A stretch of DNA of 64,000 bases from positions 2,108,001-2,172,000 of the forward strand of contig NZ_CP115184.1 of the NCBI RefSeq assembly GCF_029395675.1. The letters are read 5' to 3'. Positions 7,866 through 17,128 of this stretch are shown one piece after another (the first letter of the stretch is position 1; the number at the start of each line of letters is the position of its first letter). The translations under genes were made by a program, and so were the position numbers. Under the pieces are notes generated by a model. It saw only the letters and a list, made by a program, of their open reading frames with translations, did not search any database and was not told where the DNA came from. Source of the stretch: Janibacter cremeus. GTDB lineage: Bacteria > Actinomycetota > Actinomycetes > Actinomycetales > Dermatophilaceae.

Positions 7866-8789
7866 ATGTACACGATCAAGCGCGCAGCCGAGCTCACCGG
7901 TGTGCCGGCAGCCACGCTGCGCGCCTGGGAGCGGCGCTACGACATCGTCGAGCCCCGGCGCACCGACGCCGGGTACCGGATCTACGACGAGGAGTCCCTC
8001 GACCGCATCCGCGAGATGGCCGCCCTCCTCGCCGACGGGTGGAGCGCGAGCAACGCTGCGGCAGAGGTGTCCCGCCGACGCTCGACCGCCGGCACGTCGG
8101 CGGCGGCACGACCCCCTTCGCCCGCTGTCCCGTCGTCCGCCGGCGCGGACACACCACCCCCGGCCCCGACCGACGGACCGACCGCGACGGCCCGCCTGAT
8201 CGAGGCGGCGACCTCGCTGGACCCGGCAGCGGTCGCCCGGGTGCTGGACGAGCGGTTCTCGCGCACCTCCTTCGAGCTCGTCGTCGACGACTGGCTCATG
8301 CCGGCCCTCGAGGAGGTGGGGCGCGCGTGGTCCGAGGGGCGGATCTCGGTCGCCGGTGAGCACCTCGTCTCGCACGCGGTGCTGCGACGCCTGGCCGCCG
8401 CCTATGACGCGGCAGGGAGCCGCCCCGGCAGCCCGTCGGTCATCATCGGCCTGCCCGCCGGGGTGCACCACGAGCTGGGTGTCTTCGCCTTCGCCGTGGC
8501 GCTGCGTCGCCTCGGGGTCAACACCGTCCACCTCGGTCCCGACCTCCCGTCACCGGCGTGGAGCACGGCCCTGGAGGCCCACGCCGCGCGGCACGCGGTG
8601 CTCAGCGTGCCCCGGCCGGAGGATGTGCCGGCCACCCGGGAGCTGATCGAGACGCTGCGCTCGTCCCACGACGACGTGTCCGTCTTCGTCGGTGGTGGAC
8701 GGCAGGACGACCTCGACGTGCCCGGCGTCATCCGGCTGGGCCACGCCATCGCACCTGCCGCGGCGCAGGTCGCCGCCGCCCTGACCTGA
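7866..8789 (+). CDS. litR: MerR-family transcriptional regulator with B12-binding domain (CarH/LitR-type photoreceptor)
   Basis: A 307-residue regulator. Residues 1-70 are a MerR helix-turn-helix ('YTIKRAAELTGVPAATLRAWERRY'; first 20: YTIKRAAELTGVPAATLRAW). After a Pro/Ala-rich linker comes a helical bundle with Trp near 155 and Glu-His at 165-166, the same ten-residue spacing as the Trp and Glu-His that cap adenosylcobalamin in CarH. 'LPAGVHHELG' near 198-207 is the cobalamin-ligating motif, and 'VFVGGGRQ' lies in the C-terminal Rossmann part. In this family, dark AdoB12-bound tetramers repress and light dissociates them. It would therefore repress the divergent lipid-modification genes in the dark. 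The ligand residues are seen; light control is inferred. Confidence 0.88.
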   Translation: MYTIKRAAELTGVPAATLRAWERRYDIVEPRRTDAGYRIYDEESLDRIREMAALLADGWSASNAAAEVSRRRSTAGTSAAARPPSPAVPSSAGADTPPPAPTDGPTATARLIEAATSLDPAAVARVLDERFSRTSFELVVDDWLMPALEEVGRAWSEGRISVAGEHLVSHAVLRRLAAAYDAAGSRPGSPSVIIGLPAGVHHELGVFAFAVALRRLGVNTVHLGPDLPSPAWSTALEAHAARHAVLSVPRPEDVPATRELIETLRSSHDDVSVFVGGGRQDDLDVPGVIRLGHAIAPAAAQVAAALT

Positions 8790-8929
8790 CGGAGGAGGAG
8801 GCGACCGACGGGGTGCGGGTCAGCGAACCGCTGCGCCGTCGCGGATCGCCCGTGCAGGCGGTCGGGCCCGGGCGAGCCGACGCGATGGAAGCGCTGCAAG
8901 GGGTCTGGCCCTCGGCACCAACGTCACCG

Positions 8930-8935
8930 TAAACT
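8930..8935 (+). promoter_or_regulatory. Possible -10 element (TAAACT) upstream of the AsnB-like gene
   Basis: TAAACT at 8930-8935 is the only AT-rich hexamer in the 204-bp gap after the regulator, and it lies about 60 bp before the next start. No convincing -35 is visible. The rest of the gap (8790-8929) holds nothing that I recognise. Confidence 0.3.
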
Positions 8936-8993
8936 GTGCGACCTGTCTCCACGGTCAGAAGCGGTTGGGCTCCGACAGGACTGAGGAATCGCG

Positions 8994-10511
8994 ATGTCGC
9001 CATCTCCCACTGCAACGGACGACCTGACGTTTCGGCGACAGTTCTACTTGGGCCCGGACTTCCCGGACCTTCTTGCCGGGTGGACCCGACACCGAGTCAA
9101 CGACCGTCTCGGGCTGTCCGTGCATCCGGATCTGACCTGGACTCGGGCCGACCTCGACGGCCGCACGCTGATCCTGCTCGGCTATGCGTTGGACCCACGC
9201 CGGACCGACCACGATGATCAGGCCATCATCGATGAAGCGATCCGTCAGGGCGCGACACTGGACCGGTTGATCAGCGCCTTCCACCCGATCGCCGGGCGCT
9301 GGGCGGCGATCTACGTCGACCACGAGCGCCTTGTCGCATTCCACGACGCGACCGGGTCCCGGCAGGTGTTCCACTGCCGGGACGCCGACGGGACCGTCCA
9401 CCTGGGGTCTAGCGCGGGCCTGCTGGCACGTATCACTCGGCGCCCCAAGGACACGCAAGCCCTGCAGCAGCTGGAGCGTGAGGGGGTTTTCCGGGCGGGA
9501 TTCACTCACTTCTGGCCGGGGAGCGGGTCCGCGTTCGTGGGCATCAACCGCTTGTTGCCCAATCACCATCTGGATGTGGTCACCGGTGACGTAGAGCGGT
9601 TCTGGCCGTGCTCCCCCATACCGACCATGGACCCCGACGAAGCAGCCGCTCTCAGCATCAGCACACTCAGCGGCGTGATCTCAGCGGCTTCAACCCGTTA
9701 CCCCCTGGCGCTGTCACTCTCCGCCGGTTTCGACTCGCGCCTCCTGCTGGCGGCCTGCCGCACGATCGCGACCGAGCTCACCTACTACTCCTACAAGAGG
9801 CAGGGCAAGAACTTCTTGAGCCCCGATGTGCGGCTGCCACAGCGGATCTGTCGAGACCTCGGGCTGCGACACAAGGTCATCGATGCGCGACCCCAGGCGG
9901 ACGGCTCCCTGGCAGATGCCATCGCTGCGTCAGTCGTCCCGTTCCACCAACCCGTCGTCGACCAAGCATCCGCACTGCGCCGGGATCCGCCGAGGCCGGA
10001 TGGCCGCTGGGTCACAGTGAACGGCAATGTGGCCGAAGTCGCGCAACGGCGCTTGCGCCGTCTCCCCGTGACGCCCGAAAACCTTGCCCGTAATGCGCGC
10101 ATGTCCGGCAGCGCATTCGCCATGGAGCACCTCTCGGCGTGGCACAGCAGTAGTTCACAAGCCTTCAGTGCGGCAGGTGCCGACCCGTGGGACCTGCTGT
10201 ACTGGGAACACAAGATGGGCGGCTGGTACGCAACGATTCGCACCGAGTTCGACGTCAGCGAGGAGGTCGTCACGCCGTACAACTCCCGCGCGTGGCTCGC
10301 GGCCATGCTGGGAGTTGACCCCACCCTTCGCAGCGCACCGGACTGGCCGTTCTTCAGAGATCTGATCGGAGATCTCTGGCCACGTCTTCTGGACTACCCC
10401 TTCAACCCACCGGACAGGGTGGACGTGGTGCACAAACGTGCGCGGTCGCTGGCCAAAGGGGTCGTCACAGCCGGGCGGTCACGCAAGGAGGCCCCAGAGG
10501 CCCCACCGTGA
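8994..10511 (+). CDS. Asparagine-synthase-like PP-loop protein without active glutaminase
   Basis: A 505-residue protein of the asparagine synthetase B superfamily. The ATP-pyrophosphatase loop is 'SLSAGFDSRLLLA' near residues 239-251, a variant of SGGxDS. The N-terminal half resembles the Ntn-type domain ('AIYVDHERLVAFHDATGSR'), but there is no Cys after the initiator Met, so it cannot hydrolyse glutamine by the normal route. Such proteins act as adenylating amide or lactam synthetases or have unknown roles in cell-envelope clusters. A GAGGAA-type ribosome site precedes the ATG. It converges on a sulfotransferase gene. Base composition looks a little more AT-rich than the neighbours, so this pair may have been acquired. 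Confidence 0.7.
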   Translation: MSPSPTATDDLTFRRQFYLGPDFPDLLAGWTRHRVNDRLGLSVHPDLTWTRADLDGRTLILLGYALDPRRTDHDDQAIIDEAIRQGATLDRLISAFHPIAGRWAAIYVDHERLVAFHDATGSRQVFHCRDADGTVHLGSSAGLLARITRRPKDTQALQQLEREGVFRAGFTHFWPGSGSAFVGINRLLPNHHLDVVTGDVERFWPCSPIPTMDPDEAAALSISTLSGVISAASTRYPLALSLSAGFDSRLLLAACRTIATELTYYSYKRQGKNFLSPDVRLPQRICRDLGLRHKVIDARPQADGSLADAIAASVVPFHQPVVDQASALRRDPPRPDGRWVTVNGNVAEVAQRRLRRLPVTPENLARNARMSGSAFAMEHLSAWHSSSSQAFSAAGADPWDLLYWEHKMGGWYATIRTEFDVSEEVVTPYNSRAWLAAMLGVDPTLRSAPDWPFFRDLIGDLWPRLLDYPFNPPDRVDVVHKRARSLAKGVVTAGRSRKEAPEAPP

Positions 10512-10574
10512 CGCCCGACGACGTCTGCGGCCCGGGCTTGCGAGATCGCTTCCACTGCAAGCGCTGTACCTCGG

Positions 10575-11480
10575 TCAACCGCGCCACCCGGCATAGTGAC
10601 GATCCATCAGGTCACCGCAGATCTCGTCGAATGTTCGGTTCTGGGCATCGCTCCACGGGAGGACCGAGACGGCCGCACTACCGCGGTTCGAGTGGGGCAA
10701 CTGCCTGTCCCCGGCCACCAACCCGACTGCCTCGTTGAACTCCCGTAGGCTCTCACCTCCCAGGACGAGGTCCTCCAGACGGAAGATGCGGTCGGCGAGG
10801 GCGGCGGCGTTGGCGTTGCACTCGACCCAGAGACGGCAACTGCTCTCGAACTGACCCAGCCCGTAATCAGGCTTGATGCGGTCCCAACGAATCTCCCGCG
10901 TGTACCAACCCCTGTTCAGGCCGGACTGCACCACCTTCCGGCCGTCCCGGATCACCATGATGGTCTTCTCCGCGCACACGACATCGGGGTAGATGCTGTA
11001 GTAGGGCGCCGACTCGACATTGTGCAGTGCTCCGCGTTGCTCCAGCTTGACGAAGGCCGTGTCCTTCGCGAGGAATGCATCGAGCATCCAGTCATCGAGG
11101 GGTTGGTGCCTCGCGTGGGCGAGCGTGCCGTCGGTGAAATGCTGACCATCGAGGTAGTGCGCAAGGGTCTGCGTGCCGGATCTGCCCGTTCCGGTGATGA
11201 GCACACGCAGATCGTGCGTCTGCGGCCGGACCGTGAACCAGCGGTCGGGATGGCGGCACCGCTCCCACAACCGGGCGCGTCGCACTCGCACTCGATAAAT
11301 CGACTGCGGGTCCAGGCCCTCGATCGTCGTCCGGTCGACGTCCATCGGCAGCGAAACCGATCCGACTCGTCGGCCCTCTGGGTCATCGACGTCCACCAAC
11401 AGGTGCCGACGACCGCTACGCCTCATCTTCAGCACGTGGATCCGACCGTCGTCCGCGAGACATTCTGTGTGCTCCGGCAT
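10575..11480 (-). CDS. Sulfotransferase family protein
   Basis: A PAPS-dependent sulfotransferase of 301 residues. The 5'-phosphosulfate-binding loop 'ITGTGRSGTQTLAHYL' lies near residues 91-106 and the 3'-phosphate-binding stretch 'VIRDGRKVVQSGL' further on, both standard for the family. An extra N-terminal region of about 85 residues resembles a small beta-rich domain. I chose ATG at 11480 because AGGAG stands 6 bases upstream; the frame is open much further upstream but without support. The acceptor is probably an envelope glycan or glycolipid, judging only from the polysaccharide genes nearby. Confidence 0.85.
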   Translation of the reverse strand: MPEHTECLADDGRIHVLKMRRSGRRHLLVDVDDPEGRRVGSVSLPMDVDRTTIEGLDPQSIYRVRVRRARLWERCRHPDRWFTVRPQTHDLRVLITGTGRSGTQTLAHYLDGQHFTDGTLAHARHQPLDDWMLDAFLAKDTAFVKLEQRGALHNVESAPYYSIYPDVVCAEKTIMVIRDGRKVVQSGLNRGWYTREIRWDRIKPDYGLGQFESSCRLWVECNANAAALADRIFRLEDLVLGGESLREFNEAVGLVAGDRQLPHSNRGSAAVSVLPWSDAQNRTFDEICGDLMDRHYAGWRG

Positions 11481-11699
11481 GGCAACTCCTGAGTTCGCCC
11501 CCCACCGGATGACCAAACGTGTCCGGTCAACTCGAGGCAGATGCCGCCGAGCCGCGGTGCCACCGACAGGGAAAGCGTACTCCGACGACCGGCCGAAGCA
11601 CACCCTCGCTCGAGGTCGGCGGCCGGGCGCGGCCGAGTGCAGACCCTTCCCTCTTGCACACAGCCGGAGGATGCTTGGAGATGGAGACAGGGGGGCGCG

Positions 11700-14600
11700 A
11701 TGTACGAGTATGTCGCGGACAGCGATCCCGCCGAGGGGCGCCGGCGGGTCTACCGGATGAATCGCGTGGAGATCGAGCGGCACGGCCGCTGGCGGTCCTT
11801 CAGCCAGACCCTGGCCGTCGTGGTGGCCCTCTTCGTGCTGCAGTACCCGATCAACGAGGCGGCCACGGGTGACTGGACCGCGGTCGGACCGGTCTCCTCG
11901 GGCACCTCCGCACGGTTGGGCCTGCTCGTGGACCTGGCGATGATCGTGTCCTACCTGACTCTGGCCTGGCGGGCGCTGGAGCTGACGTTGGCGTGGAAGC
12001 GACAGACGCCGTTGCGGTTCATCGTCTACGTCGCCCTGGGGCTGGTCGTCCTCGGCGCGGTCCTCGACCTGGCCGAGAACGTCGTGCTGTGGCGCGAGAC
12101 GACAGCAGGGTGGCAAGGGGATCTGGTCGTTGCGTGGTCCCTGCCGATGCGGTGGCTCGTCGTCACCGGCCTCGCCGCACTCCTGCTCGTCGCTGTCTTC
12201 GCCTGGTGGCGATGGGGCCGGCGCCCGCCGGCTCCCGAGACCGTGCCCGAGCACATGTCCCAGCCGGGCCGGGTGATCTGCTGCTCCGGGGGCGGCGTGC
12301 GCTCGGCGTCATTCTGCCTCGGGGGGCTGCAGGAGCTGACCGACAAGGGTCTCTACGACGACACCGAGTTCGTGATCGGCGTCAGTGGTGGTGGATACAT
12401 CGCCGCGGCCTACCACACCGTGCGCTGGCACTCGGGCACCACGGAGGAGGATGCGAAGTGGGGTGAGCTGGACCCGACGGCGTTCGCACCGGACACCCCC
12501 GAGGTGCAGCGGCTGCGACGCAACAGCCGCTACCTCCTCGACTCCGGGGCCAGCGCGCTGCAGGGCCTGCTGTCGCTGCTGTTCGGCGTCGTCATCAACC
12601 TCGTGCTGCTGACGGCCGCCCTCTGCGCCGCCGCATGGCTGCTCGGGTGGTATCTCGTCGCGTCGGGCGGACTGTCCGGCTGGGACACGGAGAGCGCCGC
12701 GAGTCTGGACTTCCCGCACGCGCCCTGGGACGGCGTGCTGCTCGTGTGGCTCGTGCCGGCCGCCGGTGTGGTGGTCTTCGTCTTCGAGAAGCTTCTGGAC
12801 AAGTACTGGGCCGCACCCTTCGAGGGGCGGATGTGGTTGCGACGTCGCAGTCGGGAGCTCGTGACCTGGGGAAGCTTGCTCGTGGTGCTGCTGCTGGGCA
12901 CGCCGGTCCTCCTCGCGTCGATGCACAACTTCGCTGCCGGTAGCGGCTCGTCATTGGCCAACCTGCTGCACGTCCTCGGGTTCGTGCCCGACGCCGTGTG
13001 CCTCGACCGGCTCACCGACGGAAGGACCGCCTGCGGGGTGACTCCCGCCGATCCGCTCACCCAGAAGCAGGCGGCTGGAGCAGCCGGTGGCAGCGCCTCG
13101 GTGGTCGGGCTCTCGACCGGGGGTGCAGCAGCGGTGGTGGCTGCGGTGCTGGCCGTGATCAAGTCCGCAGGCAGTGCGCTGGGCGGTGACACGAGCTCCC
13201 CGAAGGGAGGGTCACGCCTCGGTGGCCTGCTCACTGCGGTCTGGTCGAAGGTCAAGACCATCGCGCTCCCCTGGGCAGCCGCCATCCTCGTCGCCTCGGT
13301 GCTCGTGGTCGTGCTGCTGCGCTGGACGGCGGGGCTCGCCGCCGCTCCGGAGAGGCTGACGTCATGGAACATCGTCCTCACGTATCTCGGCGCCGTCATC
13401 GGCATCCGGCTGCTCATCGACGCCAACCGCACCTCGCTGCACCACTTCTACCGGGAGCGGTTGTCCTTCGCGTTCATCGTGCGACGCACCCGGAAGGGGG
13501 CTGGCCCCCTCCCGTACAAGGAGGCCCTGCGGTTCTCCGAGTCACGGCCTCCGCACCGAAAGGGGCCGCGGCTCGTGGCCTGCGCGGTGGCCAACATCAA
13601 TGATCCCGGCCTGGTGCCGGCTGGTCGCGGCTGCGCCCCTTTCGTCTTCGACGATGCCCGGATCGGACTGACGGACCAGCAGCTGCCGTCCGGAGCGGCC
13701 ATGACACGCAGCCAGCTCTTCGAGTTCACCGCCGACCGCCGGTTCCGCGACGCCACGATCCCGGCGGCGATGGCCATGAGCGGCGCCGCCGTCTCGCCAC
13801 TGGCCGGCCGGCACAACGCCAGGCTGAATCCGTACCGACTGGTGCTGGCGCTCGCGAATGCGCGGCTCGGCGTGTGGCTGCCGAACCCACTGTGGATCGA
13901 CGACCTCGCGACGGTGCGGCGGCTGGTGAGGACGAGGGAGGAACACGAGACGCTGCGGGCGTGGACGGTGCTCTCCGCCGGCGAACGCGGCCGGCTGGTC
14001 ACGCACTACCTGAACAGGGCGGACCAAGCATGGTTGTGGGACCTCCTGCCCGAGGCGTCCGCCCGCCCTCCGGGATGGGAGCGACCGGACGCCGGCAGCG
14101 GAAGGCTGCGGGTGCTCGGCTACCGGTGCGCCAGCGCAGTGGTCAGCGCGCAGTCCAAACCCGGTCCCGGACGGCTGCTCTCCGAGGCCGTCGGCAGGAC
14201 CTCCGTCTACGACCGGCGGCTCTACATCACCGACGGCGGCCACTACGACAACCTGGGTCTCGTCGAGGCACTGCGCCGACGCCCGAAGGAGATCTTCGTG
14301 CTCGACGCATCCGCCGATCCCGAGGACACCTTCGAGACCCTCGGCCACGCGATCGCCACCGCTCGGATGGATCTGGGCTGCGAGGTCACCTTCGACCCAC
14401 GATCCATGCGGCGGCTGAAGGCAGAGCGGTCGACGGCGGCCTGGGGGAACGGTCGCTACACGTTCGCGGACGGCACCGAGGGCGTCATCCGGATGGTCAA
14501 GGTGATCATGGTGGAGGGCCTGCCGTGGGACGTGGAGGCCTACTCCGCGAGCCACCCGACGTTTCCCCGGACCGGCACCGGCGACCAGCTGTACGACGAG

Positions 14601-14726
14601 TTCGACCTCGAGGCCTATCGGGTGCTGGGTCGTGAGGCCACCCGGACGCTGATCGCCAACCCACCGGCGGAACGCGCGCAGCCGCCCCGAGGCCTGAGAT
14701 TTGCGCTCCGAAAAGCCATGAGTTGA
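11700..14726 (+). CDS. Giant multi-pass membrane patatin-like phospholipase
   Basis: A 1008-residue protein, far longer than a normal patatin domain. Four hydrophobic segments fill residues about 35-165. The patatin oxyanion motif 'SGGGVRSASF' is near 198-207 and the nucleophile elbow 'GVSGGG' near 226-231. The second catalytic motif 'DGGHYDNLG' (Asp of the Ser-Asp dyad) appears only near 844. Between them are about 600 residues with five or six more hydrophobic segments (about 280-310, 338-360, 378-400, 520-545, 555-572). The enzyme probably hydrolyses lipid acyl esters in the cytoplasmic membrane. ATG at 11700 is preceded by a G-rich site (ACAGGGGGGC); ATG at 11757 is an alternative. It stands alone upstream of a tRNA. 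Confidence 0.85.
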   Translation: MYEYVADSDPAEGRRRVYRMNRVEIERHGRWRSFSQTLAVVVALFVLQYPINEAATGDWTAVGPVSSGTSARLGLLVDLAMIVSYLTLAWRALELTLAWKRQTPLRFIVYVALGLVVLGAVLDLAENVVLWRETTAGWQGDLVVAWSLPMRWLVVTGLAALLLVAVFAWWRWGRRPPAPETVPEHMSQPGRVICCSGGGVRSASFCLGGLQELTDKGLYDDTEFVIGVSGGGYIAAAYHTVRWHSGTTEEDAKWGELDPTAFAPDTPEVQRLRRNSRYLLDSGASALQGLLSLLFGVVINLVLLTAALCAAAWLLGWYLVASGGLSGWDTESAASLDFPHAPWDGVLLVWLVPAAGVVVFVFEKLLDKYWAAPFEGRMWLRRRSRELVTWGSLLVVLLLGTPVLLASMHNFAAGSGSSLANLLHVLGFVPDAVCLDRLTDGRTACGVTPADPLTQKQAAGAAGGSASVVGLSTGGAAAVVAAVLAVIKSAGSALGGDTSSPKGGSRLGGLLTAVWSKVKTIALPWAAAILVASVLVVVLLRWTAGLAAAPERLTSWNIVLTYLGAVIGIRLLIDANRTSLHHFYRERLSFAFIVRRTRKGAGPLPYKEALRFSESRPPHRKGPRLVACAVANINDPGLVPAGRGCAPFVFDDARIGLTDQQLPSGAAMTRSQLFEFTADRRFRDATIPAAMAMSGAAVSPLAGRHNARLNPYRLVLALANARLGVWLPNPLWIDDLATVRRLVRTREEHETLRAWTVLSAGERGRLVTHYLNRADQAWLWDLLPEASARPPGWERPDAGSGRLRVLGYRCASAVVSAQSKPGPGRLLSEAVGRTSVYDRRLYITDGGHYDNLGLVEALRRRPKEIFVLDASADPEDTFETLGHAIATARMDLGCEVTFDPRSMRRLKAERSTAAWGNGRYTFADGTEGVIRMVKVIMVEGLPWDVEAYSASHPTFPRTGTGDQLYDEFDLEAYRVLGREATRTLIANPPAERAQPPRGLRFALRKAMS

Positions 14727-14782
14727 CGTCCGCACATCCCACTCACGAGTTGTGGGGACGGGATGGATGGGCGATGCAATGG

Positions 14783-14853
14783 AGCCGGTGACGGGAATCG
14801 AACCCGCGTGTCCAGCTTGGGAAGCTGGCGCTCTACCATTGAGCTACACCGGC
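14783..14853 (-). tRNA. tRNA-Gly (anticodon CCC)
   Basis: A 71-nt cloverleaf on the minus strand with no intron. The acceptor stem GCCGGTG pairs with CACCGGC, the D arm is GCTC/GAGC, and the anticodon stem CCAGC/GCTGG encloses TTCCCAA, giving anticodon CCC. The T arm has loop TTCGATT. The discriminator is T, and the CCA end is encoded at 14780-14782. It reads GGG glycine codons. No integrase or flanking duplication is visible, so it does not look like an occupied attachment site. Confidence 0.95.
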
Positions 14854-15153
14854 GCGCGTCCGCAGACGTGCAGCCGACATCGTAACCCACCCCGACGCTC
14901 TCACCCCGCACAGGGTCTCGAGGCTCGCTCGCGGCGCGAACTCACCTCGACCACCGTGCGAGCAGGTCCCCCCGAAGCGCGAACTCGCCCCTCGACCGAC
15001 GTGTGTCATCACTGTGCGTCACGTCACCAGCCCCTTGCTTGCTCCCGCAAGCGTCTACAGGTGAAGATGTGAAGGATCGTCGGTAAGCGAACGCTTAGCG
15101 ACGCCTCCAGAGCCGGCCACACCGGCACTCGATCGACATGACCAGGAGCCATC
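14854..15153 (+). promoter_or_regulatory. Intergenic region with a TetR-type inverted repeat (15084-15097)
   Basis: This 300-bp gap separates the tRNA from the acyl-CoA dehydrogenase gene. TAAGCG-AA-CGCTTA at 15084-15097 is a perfect 6-bp inverted repeat with a 2-bp centre, located 57 bp before the ATG, where a TetR-family fatty-acid regulator would act. Upstream, GCTTGCTCCCGCAAGC near 15038-15053 can form a short hairpin. No other gene is evident. The operator role is inferred from position and symmetry. Confidence 0.45.
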
Positions 15154-17025
15154 ATGGGTCACTACAAGAGCAACCTCCGCGACCTGGAGTTCAACCTCTT
15201 CGAGGTCTTCGGTCGCGGTGAGGTCCTGGGCCAGGGCCCATACGAGGCCGTGGACGCCGACACCGCGCGCGAGATGCTCAAGGAGTACGCGCGCCTGGCG
15301 GAGAACGAGCTCGCCGAGTCCTTTGCCGACGCCGACCGTAACCCGCCGGTCTTCGACCCGCAGACCCACTCGGTCACCATGCCCGAGTCCTTCAAGAAGT
15401 CCTTCCAGGTCTACAAGGACTCCGGCTTCTGGTCCCTGGACCTCCCGGAGGAGCTCGACGGCACCGTCGCTCCCCCGTCGCTGCGCTGGGCGATGAACGA
15501 GCTCGTCCTCGGTGCCAACCCGGCCATCGGGATGTTCGGCGCCAGCTACTCCTTCGCCAACCTGCTCTACCTGCTCGGCACCCCCGACCAGAAGAAGCTG
15601 GCCAAGTGGATCGTCGACAACCACTGGCACTGCACCATGGTCCTCACCGAGCCCGACGCCGGCTCCGACGTGGGCGCGGGCCGCACCAGGGCCACCGACA
15701 ACGGCGACGGCACGTGGAACATCGAGGGCGTCAAGCGTTTCATCACCTCGGCCGAGTCCGACATGAGCGACAACATCGTCCACTTCGTTCTCGCCCGCCC
15801 CGAGGGCGCCGGCCCGGGCACCAAGGGTCTGAGCCTCTACATCGTCTCCAAGTACGACGTCGACCTCGAGACCGGTGAGCTCGGTGAGCGCAACGGGGCC
15901 TATGTCACCAACGTCGAGCACAAGATGGGCCTGAAGGTCTCCACGACCTGCGAGGTGACCTTCGGCGAGAAGCACGCCGCCGTCGGCACCCTCTTCGGCG
16001 GGGTCCACGACGGCATCGCACAGATGTTCCGCGTCATCGAGAACGCCCGCATGCTCGTCGGCACCAAGGCCATTGCCACCCTCTCGACCGGGTACCTCAA
16101 CGCGCTCGAGTACGCCAAGGAGCGTGTCCAGGGAGCCGATCTGACCACGCCCGCCAAGGACGCCCCGCGCGTGACCATCACCCACCACCCGGACGTGCGC
16201 CGCAGTCTGATGCTGCAGAAGTCCTACGCGGAGGGCCTGCGCGCGCTCATCGCCTTCACCTCCAGCCAGCAGGACACCGTCGATGTCCAGCAGCGCGAGA
16301 CCAGCTCGGAGGAGATCGCGGACGAGAGCCCCGCCGCAATGGCCAACCGGGTCAACGACCTGCTGCTGCCGATCGTCAAGGGCCTGGGCTCCGAGCGCGC
16401 CTGGACGCTGCTGGGCACCGAGTCGCTGCAGACGTTCGGCGGCTCCGGCTTCCTGCAGGAGTACCCGATCGAGCAGTACGTCCGCGACGCGAAGATCGAC
16501 ACCCTCTACGAGGGCACGACCGCGATCCAGGGCATGGACTTCTTCTTCCGCAAGATCGTGCGTGACAACGGCCAGGCGCTGGGTCACCTCGCGATGCAGA
16601 TCCAGGAGTTCGCCCAGGACGTCGACGCACAGGACGGTGCCCTCACGGCCGAGCGCCAGCTGCTGGCCAAGGGCCTCGAGGACGTCCAGGGCATCCTCGG
16701 TGCGATGTTCCAGGCGCTGATGACCTCCGATCCTAAGCAGGAGGGCTCGGACATCACCAACATCTACAAGGTCGGGCAGAACACCTCTCGTCTGCTGCTC
16801 GGCGCCGGCGACCTCGTCGTCGGCTGGCTGCTCCTGCGCCAGGCCGCCGTCGCGACCGAGGCCCTGCAGGGCGAGGTCTCCGCGGCGGACAGGGACTTCT
16901 ACACCGGCAAGATCGCCGCGGCGAGCTTCTTCGCCAAGAACGTCCTGCCCCGCCTGGCCTCCGAGAGGGCCATCGCCGAGGCGACCGACAACAGCCTCAT
17001 GGACGTGCCCGAGTCCGCCTTCTGA
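15154..17025 (+). CDS. Acyl-CoA dehydrogenase, long 600-residue class (FadE5-like)
   Basis: FAD-dependent alpha,beta-dehydrogenation of acyl-CoA in fatty acid oxidation, in the cytoplasm. At 623 residues it matches the long ACAD class typified by mycobacterial FadE5, which carries an extra C-terminal helical domain. Visible are '[16 protein letters not shown]' near 166-181 (flavin/substrate loop), '[20 protein letters not shown]' and '[13 protein letters not shown]' with the catalytic-base Glu at about 453. ATG at 15154 follows CAGGAGCC. The gene is alone, with a TetR-type dyad in its promoter and a strong hairpin after it. Confidence 0.93.
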   Translation: MGHYKSNLRDLEFNLFEVFGRGEVLGQGPYEAVDADTAREMLKEYARLAENELAESFADADRNPPVFDPQTHSVTMPESFKKSFQVYKDSGFWSLDLPEELDGTVAPPSLRWAMNELVLGANPAIGMFGASYSFANLLYLLGTPDQKKLAKWIVDNHWHCTMVLTEPDAGSDVGAGRTRATDNGDGTWNIEGVKRFITSAESDMSDNIVHFVLARPEGAGPGTKGLSLYIVSKYDVDLETGELGERNGAYVTNVEHKMGLKVSTTCEVTFGEKHAAVGTLFGGVHDGIAQMFRVIENARMLVGTKAIATLSTGYLNALEYAKERVQGADLTTPAKDAPRVTITHHPDVRRSLMLQKSYAEGLRALIAFTSSQQDTVDVQQRETSSEEIADESPAAMANRVNDLLLPIVKGLGSERAWTLLGTESLQTFGGSGFLQEYPIEQYVRDAKIDTLYEGTTAIQGMDFFFRKIVRDNGQALGHLAMQIQEFAQDVDAQDGALTAERQLLAKGLEDVQGILGAMFQALMTSDPKQEGSDITNIYKVGQNTSRLLLGAGDLVVGWLLLRQAAVATEALQGEVSAADRDFYTGKIAAASFFAKNVLPRLASERAIAEATDNSLMDVPESAF

Positions 17026-17094
17026 TCGAGCCGTCCCCTGATGCGCACGGCATCCTGAGGCATTTCGGGCGCTGCCCGGCCGGCCGAGGCACCT

Positions 17095-17128
17095 CGAAGG
17101 GCCCCCGCTTGTTGACGGGGGCCCTTCG
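17095..17128 (+). terminator. Rho-independent-like terminator after acyl-CoA dehydrogenase
   Basis: A perfect 13-bp stem CGAAGGGCCCCCG / CGGGGGCCCTTCG with an 8-base loop lies 70 bp after the stop codon. It lacks a T-tract, as often in high-GC actinobacteria. Confidence 0.8.

Noticed and set aside
14783..14853. tRNA-Gly as an integration site for the nearby accessory genes
   Set aside because: I see no integrase and no direct repeat of the tRNA 3' end in the window. The E2 3' end explains the right border of the variable locus better.
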